This document shows, piece by piece, positions 39,201-50,257 of a stretch of DNA of 64,000 bases. The notes under the pieces are model-generated. The model saw only the letters and a list, made by a program, of their open reading frames with translations, made no database searches and had not been told where the DNA came from. The DNA comes from Wuchereria bancrofti. Taxonomy: Eukaryota > Nematoda > Chromadorea > Rhabditida > Onchocercidae. Each line of letters begins with the position of its first letter. The first letter of the stretch is position 1. Both the position numbers and the translations under genes were made by a program. The stretch is from NCBI GenBank assembly GCA_005281725.1, contig SSBO01000003.1:6572495-6636494 (forward strand), given 5' to 3'.

Positions 39201-42200
39201 TTTAAAGGTATCCAGAACGAACTACTGTTTCATTCATGAAAACGAGAACTTCGTAGTACTTTTACTAAGTGATTAATATTCTTTATGCAACCTGGAATAG
39301 GTTAAGCTAACAAATGTCAGAGTATGATTTGTGAGTGACACTGTACATTCTATATATCTGAACTTTTTAACACATCTTATTTCAACAGAATGAGAAGAGC
39401 GAGTGATACGTAGCAAATTCAATAAAATTTAATTATATAGCTTGTAAAGATAAAAAGGCACGGAATAGACCAAACGTTAATGAGAATTCCCTCAAATTAA
39501 ATTGCTATGCCTTTTTTATTCTCTGAGTAATGGATTATTTTGATGGTCGTCTTGAGCAGACCAACAAACTTCTAATGCTATTTCAAGAAATATTTAAATT
39601 GAAAGGATTGCTATTTTACTCCATTGCCCTTTGCCTTGTCACATCTCACATAATTGCGTTTAGTATGAATAACACGAGATATTTATCATATTTTCTTAAT
39701 CGTTTCTAATTTCATTGTCATTTTTTTATTTTTTAACAAATCATGCTTTAAATTAATGGTAGAGAAATAAAAACAACGCAGTTGTGCCAGATGAAAGTAT
39801 TTTAAATAAATTAAATTACATTTTATGTTTTTTTGAAAGATTGGATATGTAATTGTAGACTTCAAAACTATAAAATACTCTACTCTTGCTAGCGTTAGCA
39901 CAACTACTTCTTCATTCTTTTTAGATTCCGAAACTTACTTCTCAATGTTTTTAAATTGTAAAGAGAATATTTTTTTTTGCAGCAATATACAAATTTTAAT
40001 ATTTAATTTCCTATTTTCTAGTGACAGTTTAGAAAAAAAAAAAAATTAATATTAATACATTGAGTTACATAGTGGACCAAAATAGAACCAAAATACATCA
40101 AAAATTAATTTATTCCCATTGGTATATTCATGTGGCATTCATTCGTTTATCCACGATAACATATGACTTTAGCTGCTGAGGCCATAGATGGATAAGTAGA
40201 TAAAGTTTAGTCTGTTCCTCTGACAAATAATTGTTTTATTGAATAAATTTTACTAAGATAAACAAGGATAAGAGTGATCATTTTGATACGAATAACTTTG
40301 AAAAGTTCTGTACTTATTCAATTATGAAAGAGCTTTGGGAATTATTTCAGTACTTATTCTTCCTATTGACATTGAAACTTTTTAATTCTTTCTTTTTCGT
40401 CTTCACTTTTCTTTCTCCTTTTTAACTTTGTAGCAGTAGATGCAGTTAGATCATGCGCTGTCAAATTTAATTTGTCATTTCTGCAGTTTATCGCTAGTCT
40501 ATTTCACTTCATCAATCCTTCTAACTTTGCTCTCTCCTTCAAAATTAATCACTTCCTACATTATTATTCATCACGGGAGAAGAAAGTTTAACTCATCCTT
40601 TCCGGTCTCTTTCAATGAGGCTGCTAATCGGTTTATTGAAGACGTAAGACGGTATTTTCTCCTTCATCACTGTTCTTATTAGTTTTATAAGAGGCATCTC
40701 TCAAAAATTCTTAGGTGAAAACCACAAAGAGCCGTTATTTTATCTGCTATTTCCTGAATGACAAGAAGTTGCAGAAAAAAAATTTCAGTAATACTCACAA
40801 ATGTTATAAATAATTAATGTGTGAGAATAATAATAAAACTTTTTTTTTTGCTTAAGGTTATTTTTAATATAAAAATAAAAAGTTTGCATCACCATTGGCA
40901 GTCAGAAACATAAGAAAAAAATCGTAGTCCATCGTTTAGATCTAATTTAAATTGACTGAAAGAAATCCGTCAAAAAGGACTTCTCTCTTTCTATCTTTCC
41001 TGTTTGACATTAAAAGCTTACTACTTGTTACTTTCAACTTATTAATACGAATTTTGCTAAACAGCTTTTCCAAATGTCATTTGAAATAAAGAATGAACAC
41101 TAGCTCAAGAAAAGAAAGACAGTTAAGGAAGATAGAAGTTTCAAGCTAACCATGTTCCCTAACTATTAATTATTTTTGGCAAAATAATAGCTGTTATTAT
41201 AATTTCAAAAATAGAAAAAATGCTAAAACATTAACAAAGTGTTATAATAATAGTTTTGTAAACAAATAAAGCTATGAAATGTGGCCTTTGGTCATTGTAG
41301 GCTTTCATGATTCCTTGAATTATTTCTTATATTAACTGCAAGGAGTATTAAATTTTTGATGATTGCTTTGTCTGGAATTAATACGTCGCAGTGCCAATTT
41401 GGATAAGTTTCTAAGTATTTAAAGAGAGATGATATCAATATCATATATCAATATTTCAAGAAAAGTGAAAGTCTCATTAAAATAAAATTACACTTTGCAA
41501 GCAGGTGTGTTCAGATCTTATTATATTCAAATCTTCCATTTAAAAAAAGAAAAAATTCGAAGTCAAATGATAGGTTTTGATAAATTTAAAAGTTTTTTTT
41601 GATGGAATTTAAATACGATTCCATATAACACATAACAGATCGAAAAACTTTTCTACAGATAGTGAAGTAATAATAATAATTTCAGTTTTAACACCATTAA
41701 CTGAGTAATTTTAATATCGATTATAATGAAAATTATTTAGTTCTTTTCAAATATAACTTTTTGAAATGGACACAAAATTTTATCCATCTGACTATTTTTT
41801 TAGTGTTTCATGCATTCTTTTTTAATAAATTTTAGGGATATTTTAACAGTATCGCTTGTATAAATCGCTACTACGATGTAATTTTTCTAGTCAGATAAAG
41901 TTTTACCACAATTAATTAATTAATTATGTAACTAAAATATTTCTGATAAGCAAATTTCTTTAATAATTATCTAAAGCTCAAATAACGAATCTTCGAAATA
42001 TGGGCAAATCCATGGCTAATATTTTGCATCAAATTTGCTCACAAACATGGGAAATATATTGCATTATTTCGAATTTATGGGAATGTTTAATTGACATCGG
42101 CGAACTTTTTAAATTCCTTCAATAGATCACGAATGATACATACTTCTTCGCATTGTTTGGAATCATTAGTGTTATCTTTAATGCAACAGCTGGTTCTACT

Positions 42201-42779
42201 GCTCTTTACACTCTTCCTAATGCAAATTTAGTAATGCTTATCAGTTTGCATGATTTCATTTCATTTTGAAGCGTAAATATTTGGCTATAAAAAAAAGTTT
42301 CATCTAAATCTTCCGCACCGAAAAGACTTTAAACTTTATTTAAGTTTAGAACAATATGTTATACTTTTTTGTCCAAAAGAAAAGTAGAAATTTTGAAAGA
42401 AGAAAAAAATGAGCATACTAGAAAGAAATTATTTTATTCTTTTTTAAAATTAAAAATTGCAAAAAAAAAGGAAAGAAAAAGGGTCATATCAACAAATCAA
42501 TAATCTGATTAAAATTCAAAAATACAACTAGAAAAAAAATAATGCTACAACTTTTTAGATGGTGTTTTTAGGGTTAAATTCGAACATTTATTTTCACCAT
42601 TCATTTTTCAATTATCTTTCAGTGCATCGTCATCTGTGGAACGACAACGAAGCAGCAAAGTTGAAATTGTAACTCAAACCGATCTGAGTTTAGTCCATAT
42701 CAGTGATCAGCTTAGTTCTTATCTTAATGGCCTTACACTTGATAGCAGTACCCATGATGCAACTTTTTTCACATATCAG
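33204..42779 (+). CDS. Large serine-rich, probably disordered protein (N-terminal part of the C2-domain gene)
   Basis: Fourteen consecutive exons join in phase: 33204-33395, 33644-33721, 33853-34080, 34321-34426, 34517-34659, 34827-34922, 35177-35296, 35756-35922, 36202-36346, 36426-36609, 36941-37137, 38180-38258, 38915-39058 and 42623-42779. They give about 675 residues. The product is rich in Ser, Arg, Asp/Glu and Gln, with a QQQQQ run and an acidic GDEDDDDD run. It carries several basic-plus-serine motifs: RRHSL, RRSLF, RRMSL, RRSSS and RRSTS. No enzyme fold or membrane segment is visible. Exon 14915-type joining uses standard GTAAG/GTATG donors and TTTAG/TTCAG acceptors. The C2-domain exons downstream on the same strand suggest one long neuronal-type scaffold or vesicle protein, but the link is unproven (see 45366-46098). 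I do not recognise an ortholog. The transcript may start at 25309. Confidence 0.75.
39059..42622. other. 3.6-kb intron, no exon recognised
   Basis: Between exons 38915-39058 (ends phase 2) and 42623-42779 (needs phase 2), so the flanking exons already join in frame. The intron is AT-rich, with poly-A and poly-T runs. Nothing else is supported. Confidence 0.6.
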
Positions 42780-45365
42780 GTAATCAATTTTACATCTTAT
42801 TTTACCTTTTTTTGTAGTATCTTCCCTTTCACTATTAATTTTTTGAACGATTCTTTTTTAATAACTGAAATTTGCTGATCAGTTCAAGAGCCATATTTGT
42901 TATGACTTATCTAAAAAAGAAGCAAACAATTATGAGAAGTGCCTAATATTTAGAGCATTTCCTTAATGATATTTATTTTTTTTAACGATCATCACAGACT
43001 ATTTGAAATAAGTCACATTTTGGAATATTGAAAATTGGAAAATCAAATCTTTTTCATTCCACATTCACATTGCTTGTTCCATTTTCATATCTATTTCTTT
43101 GTTGAATAAAGTCTAATTATTGCCATTATTGTGAATTTATCAATGCTCCAATAATTTCAGAAAAGACTTAATTCTAAGCAAAAAAAAAGAAAAAAGTCAA
43201 ACTAATTTTAAAAAAATTTGAAAATAATTCTACTGAAATCAATATCATTAATATCATTAGGACAAGACATTACTTGCTGATTAGCGAAGAGACAGAAATA
43301 GCAAAAAAAAAAAAAAAAAATTGCAAGACAAACTATTATGGAAGATATGAGAACATTCAATTCATAATCATTTATTAGTTAATATTATTTCACGAAAATA
43401 ATGAATTGAGTGAATAGAATTATTTAGTTTACTTATCTAATCTTTAATAACTTTTTGTTTCATTTCTTGTTTGATAAATTTTAGATTGTTAAATACAATT
43501 TCAGACTAAATATTTCATTAGTTAACAAATTTTTGCAGACTACTTGAATTTGAATAGGTAAAACCCATTAATTTCTTGTATTGGATCGTTACATTCTATG
43601 AATTTTACTTGTGACAGCTTAATTTAAATAGTATATAAATTTTGAAATTCCTAATTCTATTCTATCTTGCCTTCTCCTTTAGCACTTACTGAAAACCTTC
43701 TTTAATACTTGTTTGAATATAGGAATTTTGGAAGTCGTCTTCTTTGCTATAAAACAGTATTAAATCGGAAAATATTCCTATTCCGTACAATTTAATTATG
43801 AATAAGTGCAACGTATTTTTTTTTTTATTTTCGACCATCATAATAAATCAAAGTAGGCAGGACGTATTATCTGGAATCTTTTATGATTAGAGTAAGTTAA
43901 ATTTTATGGAAGTGATTAAATTTTGGATTAAAAATTAAATGTAAAAAATAGGAGTAAACTTTTACTGTTTTATTTTTTTTTTAAGGAACTGCCATCATTT
44001 GCTGTCCATCATTTTTTTTTCTGAGGTATGACAGTGTCAATTTTACTTCACAATTATTGCAAACTAAAGATGCGAACTAAGTGAGCATATTGTCCCCACC
44101 AATTCATACTGTCCCCCAGCATATTATCTCCACTAGAAGAATTTTTGTTTAAAATTATTCAGACATCCTTGTTAGTTCTATTTCTACACTTTTAGGGATT
44201 AACTTAAGTAAGACGTGGGAACGGTGCTACCTGTGAGTGATAGTTTCATTTACAAGTGTCGTTTAATACCTCTTTAAATTAACTAAAAGTATCACTTAAG
44301 GCATGAATATCATGCCAAGCTGAGATTGAAGCATATTTTTGTTTCTATCTAAAACTCTTTGCATTTGTCCTTCTTTTACAACATTTGAGGGAATAGATCC
44401 TTCATCAGGAGGCATTGCTGGGGTATATGTACGCCGATAAGACACTAAACACGACATACATTCTTAGAATTCATCTTTAGAAATTCTTGAGCTTGGCTGC
44501 AGTGCACTAATAATTCTAACTCACGAAATATGGGTTTAGAAAATAACTTCAAGTTTAATACTCAAAAAAGGAAAAGAAAAAGTGACGCTTGCAAACGCTG
44601 TAGAACTCATAAAGTCAGCAATTAATTTTCTTTAATGAACTTCACATAATTTCGCAAGCGTTAAAGGTTAGCAAACTCTCGAGAGCGCAAAAATAGTCGA
44701 ATTAATTAAGTAATTAATTACGGATCATTAACATCTAAATTTTCTTCGTAATTTGGCTTATCATCTGATAAATGACTTTTATGTTTCTTCATCCTCTTTT
44801 CTCTTTTTTTCCTTTTTTTGGATTTCCTTGGGATCTAACAAAACTTTGCATTTGAACTATATTATTGTTCCTATCGATTTTACGGCACATTATGAACCGT
44901 TATTTTAAGCCACTAAAAGCATTTGTATCGCAAAACTCACCGCAAATTACATGAGAGATTTTTTCATAATTTGATAAGATGGATCGAATAAGTTCATAGT
45001 AAACGATTATTCGGATATGTTAACAAATTCGTCACTACGATAGCATTGGAAATTCGATAGAACAAACTGCTTAACTTTTGATTTAGAATGTATGATGGAT
45101 TCTTACTTGCTGAAACGATTACATTCTATTGCTTCAAATGTTAAATTGAGCAGAATCAAAACTTATAGCATTCATATTAAAGATTTTAATAAAAAATTTC
45201 CTTCACTACTAATTAAATCATTATCTAAAACCAATCATTTTCCATTACATGAACTCACATTATAGTAACATAACAATTATTTATAAAAAAAATTCGAGCC
45301 AAAATACCGAAAAATTAAAATGAGATCTTGATCTGATATCATTTTCATTATTAGCTTCTTCGCAG

Positions 45366-45571
45366 ATGCCATTTTTGATGCTGAATGACGGGCTGTTGAC
45401 CTATGACATCTATTTAGCCTATTTCATGTACATTATGGGGTAATTTCGAAAGTAAATTTGTTGAGTATTTATCATATCTTATGCTATATGCATATAAATT
45501 ACTATATTTCTCTTTTTAGTTCCATTTCTGAAGAGAATAGAGCATTTTTGGAGTACCAACTGGAAATATGA
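45366..45571 (+). other. Candidate alternative terminal exons
   Basis: After CTTCTTCGCAG, 45366-45439 is open in phase 0 (MPFLMLNDGLLTYDIYLAYF...) and ends at GG|GTAATT in phase 2. It fits the phase-0 end of exon 42623-42779. A second piece after CTCTTTTTAG (45520) continues in phase 2 and stops with TGA at 45571. Together they would give the serine-rich protein its own C-terminus, separate from the C2 exons. Support is limited to splice signals and open frame. Confidence 0.3.
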
Positions 45572-45922
45572 TATTAACTCTCTGTACAAACAGTTGTCCT
45601 ATGAAATCAAATTTATCAATGATGAAAATTTAATTATCAATGATTAAACGAAATTAAAATTTAATTTCGATCACTATGAATTTAATTTCGATCCTTTGAC
45701 CAATTTTATCTCAACAGATTTATGCAATAAACATTACAAAGATAGAAATAATAATAATAATAAATAAATAAATAAATAAACAGCAATAAACAACAATAAC
45801 AATAGACGATGAGAATAGTAGCAAGTGACACTTTACTGTCACAACAGTGATTGCAAGTAAAGAAATGTAATGAGGAAAATGAGCAGTCAATTGAACGACT
45901 AACTGTCTTGTCCAATTTTCAG

Positions 45923-48435
45923 GGAATGAATTTCTTAGCGAAACATTTCTTCGAGTATCAGTCATTGAACAATCGGCCACACTATGCTGTACAATTACAC
46001 AAATTGGTTCGTTCGTCCTTTTTAAGTTATCTTCAATATTTGAGATGCAAACGCAAGTAAGTTGTACTGCAAGTGTTTCATCCAGAATGAATTTCAGCCA
46101 CCTTCGCAGGCTGGCGCTGATCAGTCAGTATCGTGGGCTCCGAAATCAATGATCAAAGCAGGGAAGAATCAGGCTGCACCTGCAGCTCGTGCTAACCGTG
46201 CTAACACTGAAGTAAAGCTCGGAACACATCGATATGGACGGGCAGCCAGACATGAATTTCGAGAATGGGGTGATAAACACGGAGGTGTGTGTGTTTGTGT
46301 CATCATTTACTTAACTGCAAAATTTTTCTCATTTTTTATGATTTGTACATTTTGCTCAATTGAAGTTTTCTTTTTCATTGATATCAAAGTTGGTTGATGA
46401 CAATATGCAAGTTGTCATTATAATTCAAAGCTGTTATCACAATTTTGCAATTTCAAAAATTCAAATTTTTCTTTACAATTCTAATGCGTAATGATTCATT
46501 GCAGAGTTAAAGGGTGAAAAACTAGCGCCACATAAGGATGCTTTAACCAAATTCTTGTCAAATGAGGAAAATACACCACGGAATTTGTTTGATTGCGAAT
46601 TTGAGGAACGAATTTTTCAAACAGAACCGGAAACTTTACCAGAAGTGTTAGCAAGAAGTAATAAAGCGGATGAAATCGATTTGTCGCTTTCTTGTGCTGA
46701 TACTACCCCTGTATCTTTCCAACCTGTTTATTCTTTAAGTTAATTGAAGCTTTTTTTTTTATTTCAAATTTATGAGAAAGAAATTGTAAAGCAAATGAAA
46801 AGATTAAATAAAATTTACTATGTTTCACTCTAGTTCCTTCTTTGTCTCTATTAACTGTTTCTGTTGATTGAACTCTTTCGAAACGCTTCTTCAATTTTCC
46901 TAATTACAGATCTGCAAAAGAACAATTTTTTTAGGGCACAAAATATGAAACAGAAGTGCTAACCATCCTAACATATGCGCCAAATGTACAGTTCGTAACA
47001 GCTACTGTCAAAAAGGCTAAATTATTACCTTTCAATAATAGTAAGTCACATTGATATTTCTTAAATTTCAAATTTGAGATTAGTTTTTTAAAATGCTGAT
47101 AGGTGAATTTGCTTCAGAACCGTTTGCCCGAGTAATGTTGTTCGACAAACGTCGTTTGTTGGAGCAAAAACAAACAACAGTGACACCAACATCTGTTTGT
47201 AGTAGATGTCTCACCACTGATTGGTAGGAAACATTGATCATTTCAATTTTATCAGTGCAAAACGTTGCAGAAATGCAACTCAGAAGTACATATGAACTTT
47301 AATTGTTAGAATGTCAATTTGAAATAATTGAGAATCTTACATTTTGCAAATTATCCGACATATACTTATCGATCACTCGATTTGATAATTTTTCATGCTA
47401 ATAGATTAACAATACCTTATGTTATGATGTGATAATCTATTAGTAATATAATTTTAATATAAAGAAATTTCTCGTGCAAAGTATAATCGTGCAAAATTCT
47501 AAAGTTCAACAGTTGCTGACTGATAAAATTATCATTAATTTATGCACTGTTGATCAAATTTCTAATTTAGTGCACGACAAAAGCCACCTGCATCGAGTCT
47601 CCCGTTATCTTCTTTATCAGCTGATTGTTCTGATGCGACGCTCATAATACGACCGACAGATGCTATTTTTTCCGAATCCTTCTTGTTTCATGTCACTCCA
47701 CAAATGCTTGATAGGTGTCATATCGTCATCGAAGTGCGTTGTTTTTTTTTAAAGAGAAAAATTCTTTCCGTTCTTTTTATTCTTTTGTTTTTTAAAGAAA
47801 AAGGATGAATATACGATTTCAACAGTTGCTGACTAAAAAATTATCATTATTTCATGCTCCAATTTTGACTTCGAAATGAATTCGAAGTCAAAAGTTAATT
47901 GCTTACAAAAAAAAGTTGTCGTAGGTGTGGCTATCTCTTTCATTGTCTCTTTGTCCATTACTTTTTTTCACTATTTCATCTTTTAATGTTTATTTTAACT
48001 TATTTTTCCAATTCATTCCATTATGCCAAACTTTCATCTTCCATGTTGCAGTAGTCCAACTACTGATAGTCACTGATAGGGTATCATTATAGAATCATTG
48101 ATAGGACGGGTTGTTCATGTTGCAAACCTTCAAATCGTTGAAATTATATTAATTGTATCACGATGCAATCCTTTACAGATGTTCGATTAGTTAAGATCAT
48201 ATTAGGCCTATGAAAAAGAAAAATCTATAGGAAAATTCGATTGAATGCATGTAAATGGTGCAATCCTTTACAGATGTTCGATACTGATCCGGCTGATTGT
48301 AATCGTGGACCGATTCCAATTGGACACTGTGTGATTGGGCCGATGTGCCCAGGAGCCGGATGTGCTCATTGGTTACAAATGATCCGGAAAACTGGCTTGC
48401 CAATCTGCATGTGGCATCGCTTGTTTAAGAGTTAA
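45923..48435 (+). CDS. C2-domain protein, synaptotagmin-like C-terminus
   Basis: Exons: 45923-46056 (frame uncertain), 46098-46284, 46505-46710, 46935-47040, 47103-47223, 47571-47733 and 48274-48435 (stop TAA). From 46098 on, all joins are phase-consistent and give about 275 residues. The first part is basic and Ala/Arg-rich (APKSMIKAGKNQ, RYGRAARHEFREWGDKHG). The last ~175 residues form a C2 fold like synaptotagmin C2B: FVTATVKKAKLLPF, SEPFARVMLFDKRRL, ESFLFHVTPQ, IVIEMFDTDPAD, GHCVIGPM, HWLQMI and the C-terminal ICMWHRL, matching the WHxL signature. Ca2+-loop residues are partly lost: the usual loop-1 aspartates are Asn and Glu (LLPFNN, SEPF), while D-T-D remains in loop 3. Such domains bind phospholipids or SNARE partners in vesicle traffic. 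Family known, exact ortholog not recognised. It may be the 3' part of the gene at 33.2 kb. Confidence 0.8.
47505..47860. repeat. Direct repeat pair flanking a C2 exon
   Basis: About 40 bp beginning TTCAACAGTTGCTGACT occurs at 47505-47548 and again at 47818-47860, with a few differences. The copies lie in the introns on either side of exon 47571-47733. Confidence 0.75.
48164..48282. repeat. 24-bp direct repeat duplicating a 3' splice site
   Basis: A 24-bp sequence beginning TGCAATCCTTTACAGATGTT is identical at 48164-48187 and 48259-48282. The second copy holds the acceptor (TTTACAG|ATG) used for the last C2 exon. The first copy offers the same acceptor 95 nt earlier but runs into TAG after three codons. 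Confidence 0.9.
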
Positions 48436-48670
48436 TGAGGGTTGTATTAATGAATCTGAAATTTCATAAACCATGAATTGTCCACAGGTTATCATGCAAT
48501 CATTTTTCACTCTTCTAATTGTATTGCATTACTCATCACAGCACACATTCCATTATGTATTTTTGTTTGTGTACCTGAAATGCTCATAAGTTATCAAATT
48601 TTATGCATCACTTTATATGTTATTAGTGTAATAATGTTTCCTTCATTAGTAACGTTAATAAAAATTAAGA

Positions 48671-48676
48671 AATAAA
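48671..48676 (+). terminator. Candidate poly(A) signal of the C2-domain gene
   Basis: AATAAA about 235 nt after the stop codon at 48433-48435, in AT-rich DNA before the convergent Ly6-like gene. Nothing closer was chosen. Confidence 0.45.
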
Positions 48677-49062
48677 GTTTCTATGGGAATGATCGGATAA
48701 GACAGTACTCTAATGATCGAATAAAATAGTAATTAATCAGTGCACAGTAATTGATGAATTGATTACTCTTTTGAAACCTCTCATTAATGTAGAATAAACA
48801 GCAACACAGTACAGAATTATAGTAATTTTCATTTCAAATAAGTTATAATAAATTAACAGTTTAATATCATTCATATCTGTTGCAGGCATGTTAACGACAT
48901 GTTTCATTTGATAAGCCTCAATTTTGGTGACAACACTTCACAGGGAATTTTGAAAATGAAATTGCAATAATACTGTTTATAAATAGGATTTAAATTGTAA
49001 TATCTTTCAAATGATGGTACAAATATATGTGAGGCTACAAAATTTGGTAAATTAAATAAAAA

Positions 49063-49068
49063 TTTATT
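49063..49068 (-). terminator. Candidate poly(A) signal of the Ly6-like gene
   Basis: AATAAA on the minus strand about 150 nt downstream of the stop codon at 49217-49219. Confidence 0.4.
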
Positions 49069-49216
49069 AAATTTAAAGTGTGCATACTTCCAATTCCAAT
49101 TCCGGCAGTTGCAGATTTCATTTCTTGAGAAGGAATCCCGAAAATTAAAGAAAAAAACTCTTATAATTGCAAATTAGTTGACAATTTCTCCTATCCTAGA
49201 AAAAGAAGGCAACAAG

Positions 49217-49858
49217 TCAAAAAATGAAGTTAAATACCATCAGAAAGAGAAACAGTGATATCATAATAACTCTGGCCTCGATTTTTTGGCTCCTATTGCA
49301 AAAATCAACATCGTTACAGTAGCAAATAGTGTTTTGAATCCCGAACATGTATTCCGTTGTACAGTATGGCTTTTCTATGAATTCCGAATTTTCCTGTGGG
49401 TATGACTCACCGTTTACCAATCTGAAATTTCAGAAAAAGCTGAACAGCGAATTCAAAAAATTTCAGAAAAAAAAAATCTATTCTCACTGAAATTTTAGAT
49501 CCATGATCATTTCCAGATATTGTCGGGACATTAATGCATAGAGTGCGCAAACTGTAAGTGATTAATCTTACCTGAATGTTTTGTTTTCGCATCCTTTGCT
49601 AACATATTGATCGCTTGCTGAAAAAGATCAATTAATTGATTAATTAATTAATTAATTAATTATAAGTAACACAGATCACTAACAAATATTGTGAAACATT
49701 TCAAATTCTACATATTTTCCGGTAATTTCGAAATAAATTCTGACGAGAAATCATCGTACCAAGTGATTTAATGCAGTAATCACCGTAACATAAGCCCAAA
49801 TTGCATTCATATGGCATATTGCATTGGAAACATTTTCGCTTTGAGTTGGACGAACTCT
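49217..49858 (-). CDS. Ly6/uPAR-like small cysteine-rich protein, probably GPI-anchored; 5' exon not found
   Basis: Three exons join in phase on the minus strand: 49858-49760, 49617-49572 and 49421-49217. They give about 116 residues. Cysteines follow the Ly6/uPAR (three-finger) plan: CFQCNMPYECNLGLCYGDYC, then SKGCENKTF, then KPYC and the closing ICYCNDVDFCN box with its C-terminal Cys-Asn. After this the chain ends in a hydrophobic tail (VIMISLFLFLMVFNFIF) followed by stop, typical of a GPI-anchor signal. Such nematode proteins are secreted and surface-bound; some modulate receptors in neurons. A signal peptide is expected but absent from these exons, so at least one exon lies upstream (above 49858), possibly beyond the two tRNA genes. 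The gene converges with the C2 gene, with about 780 bp between stop codons. Confidence 0.78.
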
Positions 49859-49913
49859 CTGGAAGTACTGCTTATTGTCATGAAAATATAAAAATTGAGA
49901 CAGATGACTGATT

Positions 49914-49914
49914 G

Positions 49915-49947
<33 letters not shown>

Positions 49948-49948
49948 A
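49914..49948. repeat. (GA)n microsatellite
   Basis: Short purine run, mostly GA, with two AAA/GAAA interruptions. It lies just upstream (minus-strand sense) of the first Ly6-like exon seen. Confidence 0.9.
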
Positions 49949-50033
49949 CAGGAAGTCAGTGACTATGGAATATCATTTCAACAAAGAAGTTTACATGAGA
50001 GAAGCTAAAGGCGAGTAAAGCTAGCAAAGGGAT

Positions 50034-50105
50034 GGGCTGAGCCGGTGATCGAAACCGGGACCTCTCGCACCCGAAGCGAGAATCATACCACTAGACCACT
50101 CAGCC
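50034..50105 (-). tRNA. tRNA-Pro (CGG)
   Basis: Read on the minus strand it folds as a complete cloverleaf. The acceptor stem is GGCTGAG/CTCAGCC with discriminator C. The anticodon stem is CTCGC/GCGAG with loop TTCGGGT, giving anticodon CGG. The T stem is CCGGT/ACCGG with loop TTCGATC. The CTCGCTTCGGGTGCGAG block is characteristic of eukaryotic tRNA-Pro. No intron and no encoded CCA. Confidence 0.95.
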
Positions 50106-50184
50106 TTCACGTCGCCACTTTATTGCCTAATTTGTGTCGCGCTGACAACAATTCCTGTTCCATAAAAGATGGCAAAATCCGACC

Positions 50185-50257
50185 TGCCACGAGCCGGGAT
50201 CGAACCGGCGACCTTTAGATCTTCAGTCTAACGCTCTCCCGACTGAGCTATCATGGC
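50185..50257 (-). tRNA. tRNA-Phe (GAA)
   Basis: Complete cloverleaf on the minus strand. The acceptor stem is GCCATGA/TCGTGGC (one T-G wobble) with discriminator A, and the A box is TAGCTCAGTCGGGAGAGCG. The anticodon loop is ACTGAAGAT with anticodon GAA, and the B box is GGTTCGATCCC. It lies 79 bp upstream of tRNA-Pro on the same strand. No intron and no encoded CCA. Confidence 0.96.
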
